From positions 744,001 to 808,000 of the forward strand of contig JAIXMG010000006.1 of assembly GCA_025201345.1 (NCBI GenBank): a stretch of 64,000 nt of DNA, given 5' to 3'. This stretch comes from Thamnidium elegans (Eukaryota; Mucoromycota; Mucoromycetes; Mucorales; Mucoraceae). Every line of letters begins with the position of its first letter. Position 1 is the stretch's first letter. Under the pieces are notes generated by a model. That model searched no databases. It saw only the letters and a list, made by a program, of their open reading frames with translations, and had not been told where the DNA came from. A program made the position numbers and the translations under genes. Below are positions 57,748-64,000 of this stretch, in pieces.

Positions 57748-58101
57748 GCGCGGTATTAATTATTTTTCTTAAATAGATTCTTTCCTAGTGGTATGGCTAT
57801 TGGTACTGGTTCTGATGATGCTAGTTGTCGATTGTTTGATCTTCGTGCTGATAGAGAATTAAACTCATACACAAATGAAAGTATTCTTTATGGCATTACT
57901 TCCGTTGCCTTCTCTGCATCAGGAAGACTTTTGTTTGCTGGTTATGATGATTTCAGTAGTCATGTTTGGGATACACTCAAGGGTGAACCTGTTGGTATAT
58001 TATCAGGACACGAAAATAGGGTTTCTTGTCTTGGTGTATCAAAAGATGGTATGGCCTTATGTACTGGTAGTTGGGATAGTTACCTTAAAATTTGGGCGTA
58101 A
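56898..58101 (+). CDS. Heterotrimeric G-protein beta subunit (WD40)
   Basis: Three exons: 56898-57006, 57097-57709, 57777-58101; 348 aa. An N-terminal coiled coil that pairs with G-gamma ([20 protein letters not shown]) precedes seven WD40 blades. Hallmarks include [85 protein letters not shown] and [19 protein letters not shown], ending [10 protein letters not shown]. The family releases from G-alpha after receptor activation and signals in mating, nutrient sensing or development. Length and sequence match canonical G-beta rather than RACK1. Intron 2 is TA-rich. Confidence 0.97.
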
Positions 58102-58423
58102 TTTTTTTTTTCTTTTTTCTTTTTTTTTTCTTCCCTCTCTCTCTCTTCTCCCTTTGATACCTTTTTATATCCCTTTTTTTTCTTTCCCCCCTTCTCTTAT
58201 TATTCAGTAAAAAAAAAAACAATAAAAATAATGACTATACAGTACACTTGAACACATTTTAAATTGTCATACAAAATGCCTTTTTTTATAAAAAAAAGTT
58301 ACAGACCCCATGAAATTATTTTCATTGATTATAAATCCGAGGTAAAGGGAGTTTTTCTCATAAAGCAAATCCTTACCTTCTCTCTCTTTTTTTTTTAAGA
58401 TTTATAAAATACCCCCCTTTTTT

Positions 58424-58469
<46 letters not shown>

Positions 58470-58580
58470 CAAACATTAAGACAAGTTCATATATATGATT
58501 CACAACGTAAATCATTGACACGTCCTGGAGCCACATACTTTAGAGGGATAATCAATGATCAAAAAAAAAAAAGGCTGAAC
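58102..58580. other. Intergenic region with a (GA)20 repeat
   Basis: CT-rich DNA (58126-58150), then (GA)20 at 58427-58466 behind a T-run. No gene seen. Confidence 0.6.
58427..58466. repeat. (GA)20 microsatellite
   Basis: Forty bases of uninterrupted GA. Confidence 0.95.
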
Positions 58581-58713
58581 ACTGTTGTTTTCACCATCAA
58601 ATGCACGGACCTACATTTTTAATTGCGTATTGTATCAAACATACATTAAATAACAATCGCCATTCAATAGAACCTGAATACCAAGTAGAATCTATAACTT
58701 ATCAAGAAGCGGC

Positions 58714-58744
<31 letters not shown>

Positions 58745-59660
58745 GCTGATCCGACTGTTTTGCGCAAGAAGAGCAATCGTCTCGTAAAAATACTAAAGCT
58801 CGAACCAATTATGCTGCGTGAAAAAAATGGCGAGGAACACCCTCTCCTGTGTAGAACAATTGTTACAGAGAATATGAGAGGTAAAAGGAGGTTGACAGTC
58901 GATATAATGAAAGTTGGGAAGAAAAAGAAAAATTTGACAAGTAGTAGTACTGAAGTTACAATGACCTTTATATTAGTCCGTACTCTAATATTTTAATCCC
59001 TGACGACTATGTCGAACTTGACGATGATATGTTACATCTTAATATGGACTGGTTTTTTTGATGAAAATTGTAAATATTACGGCTGGTTCCAGAAAAAGAA
59101 AAAAAAAGAAAAAGAATTACTATCTATAGCATTGAGGTATTCGGACAAACATCATTAGCCGACCCATATTATGAAGGATTGTTAAATAAATATTAAGAAG
59201 CGAACCCTAAAACTCTCCCTCTATCAAATGATTTAACATATAAAGGCATATTTGTAACGGGTAAGACAAGAAGGTAGTCTAGAAAATTAATCATTGCTTC
59301 TAAATCCATGAATGCGTTAATAACAAGCTCTTTAAGAATCGCTATGGAAACATTACCGGAAGTAAGAAGTTTCACCTTACAATTCCTTCCAAGCAAATAT
59401 GGTTTGCTGGATAAAAAAAAAGGTATGGGTTCAATGGTCAATTAAAAAAGCTTATGTTCCCAAGTCCTGCGGTTCACTTTTTCCTCTCCCAGAATTTTCC
59501 CCGTGTTTTTCTCCTAAAGAATTGCGTCAAGAGATTGAACAAGAGAAGGATATCATTCTACTGATAAAAAATACTTTTGAAAATAAAGAACTAATTTTTT
59601 TTGCATTGAAATATAGCACTATGATTTCTTTCAATTGGTAGTACCAACTCATCTACAAAA
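58581..59660 (+). pseudogene. Degenerate multicopy gene relic
   Basis: Several interrupted plus-strand stretches look formerly coding: 58668-58990 (EPEYQVESITYQEAA, an A24 run, then RLVKILKLEPIMLREKNGEE), 59139-59240 (LADPYYEGLLNKY, stop, EANPKTLPLSNDLTYKGIFV) and 59290-59400 (KLIIASKSMNALITSSLRIA, RSFTLQFLPSKYGLLD). The DLTYKGIFV block and following helix recall gag-like or nucleic-acid-binding multicopy proteins of Mucorales, from memory only. Multiple stops and frameshifts rule out a product. Confidence 0.4.
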
Positions 59661-60003
59661 TTAAATAAAAAAAAGGATCTTTTTATGTATGGAAGTCTAT
59701 TGCAACTACATAATTTAAAAAAAGTGCCCAGATAATGGGGTTTCTCCCCCCTTTTTTTGTCCTGAGTCACTAAGTAGCTGTTATTACGTTTTACACGCCA
59801 TGATGTACACATTTTACTGTGGGAAAGAAACTTAAAATCATCTAACACCCAGCGGAAGTTTTTATTTGTAATAAACAAAAGGCAGTCTATTTCTAGTGTC
59901 CAATCAAATGATTTCATCTTTTATAGACTCATTTGTATCAAGTTTTTCTAATTTTTTTTTCTTCTTTTTTTTTTTTTTTTTTTTACTTTTTTCTCTCTCA
60001 AAA

Positions 60004-60640
60004 ATGTCTCTTGCCCGTGTTCGTAAGTATTGTTGTTTATATGAAAAAGTAATATAGTAAATCTAAAATACGGCGTGTTTTCCCCTACAGACACTGATTC
60101 TGCCCCTGCCGCTCTTGGTCCTTATTGTAAGTTGAACATAAACGCGTAAATAATTAAGCTAACCCTGTTATATATATATATAGCTCAAGCCGTCAAGGCT
60201 AATGGTTTAGTTTATACTTCCGGTCAAATTCCTATTCTCGCTACTACCGGTAAGTCAATTATACATAAAAAGAGAGAGAGAGAGAGGGAGAGGAAACTTA
60301 TCAAGAAAATTATATAGGTGAGATTGTTGAAGGTGGGATCCAGGAACAAACCAAGCAAGTTTTGATTAACCTTACTGAGGTTCTCAAGGCTGCTGGATCT
60401 GACCTTGAAAAGGTTGTTAAGACCACTGTTTTCCTCAAGGATATGAACGATTTCGTTGCCATGAACGAAGTTTATGCTACTGTAAGTAATTCGTGTGTGT
60501 GTGTGAGAGTGATTTTGTACTAACATGTATACGATATATAGTTCTTCTCTACTCACCAACCTGCTCGTTCTACTGTTCAAGTTGCTCGTCTTCCCAAGGA
60601 CGTTTCTGTTGAGATCGAATGTGTCGCTTTGACTAATTGA
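60004..60640 (+). CDS. RidA/YjgF-family enamine/imine deaminase
   Basis: Five exons: 60004-60022, 60091-60126, 60184-60249, 60318-60481, 60542-60640; 127 aa, the normal size. Conserved residues are [58 protein letters not shown] and [20 protein letters not shown], including the Arg (PARS) and Glu (VEIE) of the active site. The enzyme hydrolyses reactive 2-aminoacrylate-type enamines made by PLP enzymes. No mitochondrial presequence is seen, so it is probably the cytosolic (Hmf1-like) form. Exon 2 is only 36 nt. Convergent with the next gene, only 65 bases apart. Confidence 0.95.
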
Positions 60641-60705
60641 CTCGATAGTAAATTATAAATAATGTACAAAAAAAAATAAAACTATGAAATTTTTTATTTT
60701 TATTA

Positions 60706-62089
60706 TTACATAATTGTACATTTATCCTTCTTTTTTCCTTGGATTTCATCCAGCTCGTCTAATCTCTTTTGAGCATCTTTTCCAATTGAGCCACCACCAG
60801 CAGCAGCCTTTTGAAGCCACCCCCTGGCTTCGTCTAAATCACTTTTTACACCTCTCCCCTCTGAATACATACCGGCCAAGTTGACCTGAGCCAACTGAAA
60901 CCCTTGCAACGCAGCCATACGAAAGAACTCGACGGCGTTAAAGCTATTTGCCTCCACACCATGTCCCTTCAAGAACCTTAGGCCTACGTTGTACTGCGCT
61001 TCAGCCAAGCCCTTCACGGCGGCCTTCTGGAAATGCTTAAACGCCTTTTCTTGCTCTGGCTTTCTCTCGTCGTTGCCAAGGCCTGAAGAGCAGTAGACAC
61101 CCAGCATAAAGTTACATTGCGGGTTACCGGTCTGTGCGCCCTTCTTGAAATAGTCGATGGCTTTTTTATGATCTTGATGTACGCCGTAACCTAATCGGTA
61201 CATGCGTCCTAGCTCGCTGTAGGCTTTATTGAGACCGGCTTGTCCTGCAAGTTCGTATAATTTAACGGCAGATGCGACTTGGTCAGGCTGGGTGCGCATG
61301 ATAATAGCAGCCAAGTTCATCTGTGCGTACGGGTGGCCCTTTTGGGCCAGCTGAGACATGACTTTGATGCCTTCTTCTTCGTTTTTGGGGATGCCGCCGT
61401 ATCCTCGATAGACCATGTTGGCGTAACTGAATGCGCCTCTGTCGTCACCGTTTTCCATACCAAGTTTGTAAAGCTCTAATGCAAGTGGTGCGCCAACTAA
61501 TGTTTGTGTAAGTTTGTTTGTATGATTTATTTATAGGTTTAAACTTACATTTTGAATTTCTTAATAAGATATTACCGAAAGCTGTGAGTTCGGTAGATTT
61601 ATTATTCACCACTAGTAAGATGGTATTAGCGGGTCTTTTTTTTGTGCATGATTATTTTACGGTTGCTAAAGTTTACATTTTAATATTTTCTCCTTGTCAA
61701 TTGTGTCATTTATCAAGACGGAAACAATTTGTTTTTGGGTATCGATAGGTAAAGTGATTTGTTTTGATTGGATAGCTAAATTAAGTAGGTCGTCTTCAGG
61801 TAAAACGTCGTTTACGGTTACTTTTGTCAAGTCTTTAAAAGAAACTTGTTGATCTATCACTACTTTTTTATCGCTTTTATAAAAGAATTACTAACGGGAA
61901 GGAAAGGAAGGGAGAAACAATGTCGCAATGGAAAATAACTTACATGTTGTCATCGAGAAAAGGTTCAAATATTCCACCGATATAAGCTTTGTTATTACGA
62001 GTTGCATACAGTCTTTTTGGGAGAATCACATTATATCTACTTCTTTTGGCAATAATGAAAACCCGTTGAACTGAACGTTGACTGGACAT
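60706..62089 (-). CDS. Sel1-repeat protein with C-terminal CaaX box
   Basis: Four exons on the minus strand: 62089-61944, 61873-61677, 61611-61549, 61496-60706; 398 aa. The N-terminus (MSSQRSVQRVFIIAKRSRYN, VILPKRLYATRNNK) is basic with few acids, like a mitochondrial presequence. From about residue 135 there are six or seven Sel1-like repeats, for example AYSELGRMYRLGYGVHQDHK, ECNFMLG-type and AEAQYNVGLRFLKGHGVEAN. Such alpha-solenoids scaffold signalling or membrane complexes. The C-terminus CTIM fits a prenylation (CaaX) signal, as in the chitin synthase activator Skt5, yet length and N-terminus differ. Exon 3 rests on the acceptor ACTAG at 61612 that restores frame. Function uncertain. 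Confidence 0.75.
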
Positions 62090-62787
62090 GGTTTATTTTT
62101 ATTTTCAGAGAAAAAAGGGAGTACCCCCCTCGCATTTAGCACTGTTTTTGTATACACTATAAAATTTTAAATAACCGCTTTTTTTTTAACGTGGTTACAT
62201 AAGTAGCTTGGAAACATGCATTTGCATTTTATAACCAGGCCAATTAAATCAAAGTACATTAATAAATGACGAATTAAAATATTGCATACGTTTTTTTTTA
62301 TATTAGAGAGTTATCGTACAAAAAAAGAAAAGATGAATAATTGGTTCTAAGAGAGTAAAATCCCCCCATCTAATTACTTTTTTATAGTACATTAAGAAAG
62401 GTCCCCACCCCCACCCATTACCATTGCAAATAGAGATAGCACTTCTCAAGTAAGGGGGACTTTTTTTCCATAATAATTACGTTACTCTCTTTACCCAAAA
62501 AATCAATTATTCGTCCTATTTGACCAGATAAAAATATTTCTGAATAGGACAAGCTTGAGACACGACAATTGGGATAGGTCATGCGGATTGTTGTGCCTCA
62601 TCTCATTAACATGCAACGTGCGTGTGACGTAGTGAACAAATAAATAGGGAACCAAAAATAAAATAAAATACCTTTCTTTTTTCTTTTTCTTTCAATTTTT
62701 TTTTTTATATATAAATAATTGGTGCTTTTATTCATCATTGTAATTTTATACAAGTAAAAAAAAAATCAGTTCTTCATGTATCAATAA
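62090..62787. promoter_or_regulatory. Divergent intergenic region
   Basis: About 700 bases between divergent starts, with T- and C-runs (62399-62414 CCCCACCCCCACCC) and a T-rich leader before 62788. No gene recognised. Confidence 0.45.
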
Positions 62788-64000
62788 ATGGATCTCGAGG
62801 AATATGCCCAGGTACTAAATAATACACAATTATCTATTATGGTTTTTATTTACTCGTTCTTCTTCTTGTAGCAGTCTTTAAGTGATTCGGAGTCGTTTCA
62901 ATGTAATCACTGGGCTAAAGGTGAGAGAAAGTTGTTTATTATTATTTACTTTTTTATGCATGAAATTTTAATCGTTTTTTATTTTTTTTATTTTTTTTAT
63001 ATAGAATCCAATCACTATTATTATCGTAAAAAGGTACAAAAAAAAAAAAAAAAATAGGAGAAAGAATAAGGAGCAACACATTTTAAATCCCCTTATTATT
63101 AGCTTTGTACATCTTATTCAACACCTATCAACATTAATTATTCGAACGATGAAGTACAAGAAAAAAATCAGTTTTTAAAAGAAATTGGTCAAGTAAAGCA
63201 AGACATACTTCGTTTTAGAACTGAAATGAATGGTTTAGCAAAACAAATGGATGGCATGGAAACTGACCTTGTAAGTTATAAAATATCACGTAACTTTTTT
63301 TTTTCTTTTTTTTTTCTTTTTTATTTACCTTTATAATATAGAATCATTCAAAAGATAGAGTTCGTAAGTCACTTTTTATTTTTTTTACAGTAAAACAAAA
63401 AAGTTTAATTCTTCTCTTTAGGTGAAATCGAAAAGGATTTAACAGCAACGCAGGAAGTTAATGTAAATTTACAAGTTTTACTAGAAAAAGCTGTAAATAC
63501 ACAGAGAGAATCGGATGTGTATGCAACGCGGGCGATGCGGCACATTCATACCAATTTAGCCACGGTAAAATTCACACACTTTTTTTTTTTTTTTTTTTTT
63601 TTTTTTTATTAATTTAATGAATTAGGTTGTATACGAAACTGGTCAGTTAAAAGGTAGAATATCTACTATTGCTGATTACCAAAAACAACATCAAGGTAGT
63701 GTCAGTGATGTAGCCGAACGAATGCGTGAATACACGCATATGCTTGAGCAGGCTCAAGGAACCATTCAGTCCCTTCAACCACCATGTAAAGAAGACGTGA
63801 TGAGTTCATTAGATATAAGAAGTTATTCTACTGATGATGATGATGACGAAGAAGAAGAAGAAGAGGAAGAAAATAGCAAGAAAATTGCGTTAAATAATGT
63901 GGAAATGTACAGACATCGAATCATTAAAAAGAGAGCATCGAACCCCGAAATTATATCAAAGGCTTGGTTACCTCAAAAAGGACTAAGAATTTTACTAAAT
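62788..64000 (+). CDS. Coiled-coil protein, unrecognised, cut by the window end
   Basis: Partial gene with seven visible exons: 62788-62811, 62872-62920, 63005-63033, 63103-63270, 63342-63363, 63422-63564 and 63626 to beyond 64000. Exons join to an open frame of about 270 codons. After a short N-terminus (MDLEEYAQ) comes a heptad-rich coiled coil (FLKEIGQVKQDILRFRTEMN, DLTATQEVNVNLQVLLEKAV, AERMREYTHMLEQAQ) and then an Asp/Glu run at 63834-63870. No family is recognised. Several exons are very short (22-49 nt), so boundaries should be treated with caution. A T-tract fills the intron at 63580-63607. Confidence 0.65.

Noticed and set aside
1..64000. CRISPR array, bacterial operon or prophage
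   Set aside because: Spliceosomal introns throughout and eukaryotic gene content; no spaced identical repeats of CRISPR type were seen.

Overview
The window looks like nuclear DNA of a filamentous early-diverging fungus, most probably Mucoromycota (Mucorales-like). The evidence is AT-rich sequence with long A/T homopolymers, compact genes with short GT-AG introns (mostly 55-90 nt), nuclear genes for respiratory complex I (so not a Saccharomycete yeast), a fungal DASH kinetochore subunit and a fungal-type protein kinase C. Several broken genes also resemble multicopy families I recall from Rhizopus and Mucor genomes. The species cannot be named from the sequence alone.

Layout. 0-3 kb: CPSF2/Cft2 mRNA 3'-end factor (8 exons), then a small two-TM protein. 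5.8-9.6 kb: arrestin-like protein and a DHA1-type MFS transporter, both minus strand. 12.5-13.2 kb: ribosomal protein uS8 (RPS22/RPS15A), whose long intron carries an H/ACA snoRNA matching yeast snR44. 13.3-19.9 kb: an ACS-family MFS transporter, a GH17 glucanase, and complex I 51-kDa subunit NDUFV1 with a 3-nt and a 15-nt microexon. 20-26 kb: gene-poor, with a broken multicopy gene. 26-29.9 kb: CsbD-like stress protein, condensin subunit Brn1 and DASH subunit Dad1. 30-36.3 kb: an accessory block with a broken IS630/Tc1-type transposase, a cluster of GGTACC palindromes, a broken PD-(D/E)XK-like multicopy gene, an orphan 613-aa membrane protein, and a complete but decayed Tc1-like element with terminal inverted repeats. 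36.4-38.6 kb: a tandem duplication containing a 39-codon gene and a mitochondrial thiamine pyrophosphate carrier, where each copy has kept a different gene. 39-44.8 kb: Pkc1-like kinase, Ind1/NUBPL and QCR9. 45.2-46.3 kb: secreted Asp/Gly repeat protein. 46.3-52 kb: gene-poor, with tRNA-Met(CAU) and a broken multicopy gene. 52-64 kb: MIR-domain protein, relics, G-protein beta, RidA, a Sel1-repeat protein, and a coiled-coil gene cut by the window edge.

The genes are typical eukaryotic singletons and not an operon. Loose themes are mitochondrial respiration (NDUFV1, the complex I Fe-S assembly factor Ind1, QCR9, TPP carrier), chromosome segregation (Brn1, Dad1), and cell wall or signalling (Pkc1, GH17, G-beta). 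I found no clearly new multi-gene system. The most informative observations are the intronic snR44 homologue with guide pockets matching conserved rRNA, the 3-nt microexon, the reciprocal decay of a tandem duplication, and the secreted DDGG/DDGA repeat protein. All exon boundaries were read by eye from splice signals, frame continuity and family conservation. No searches were run.
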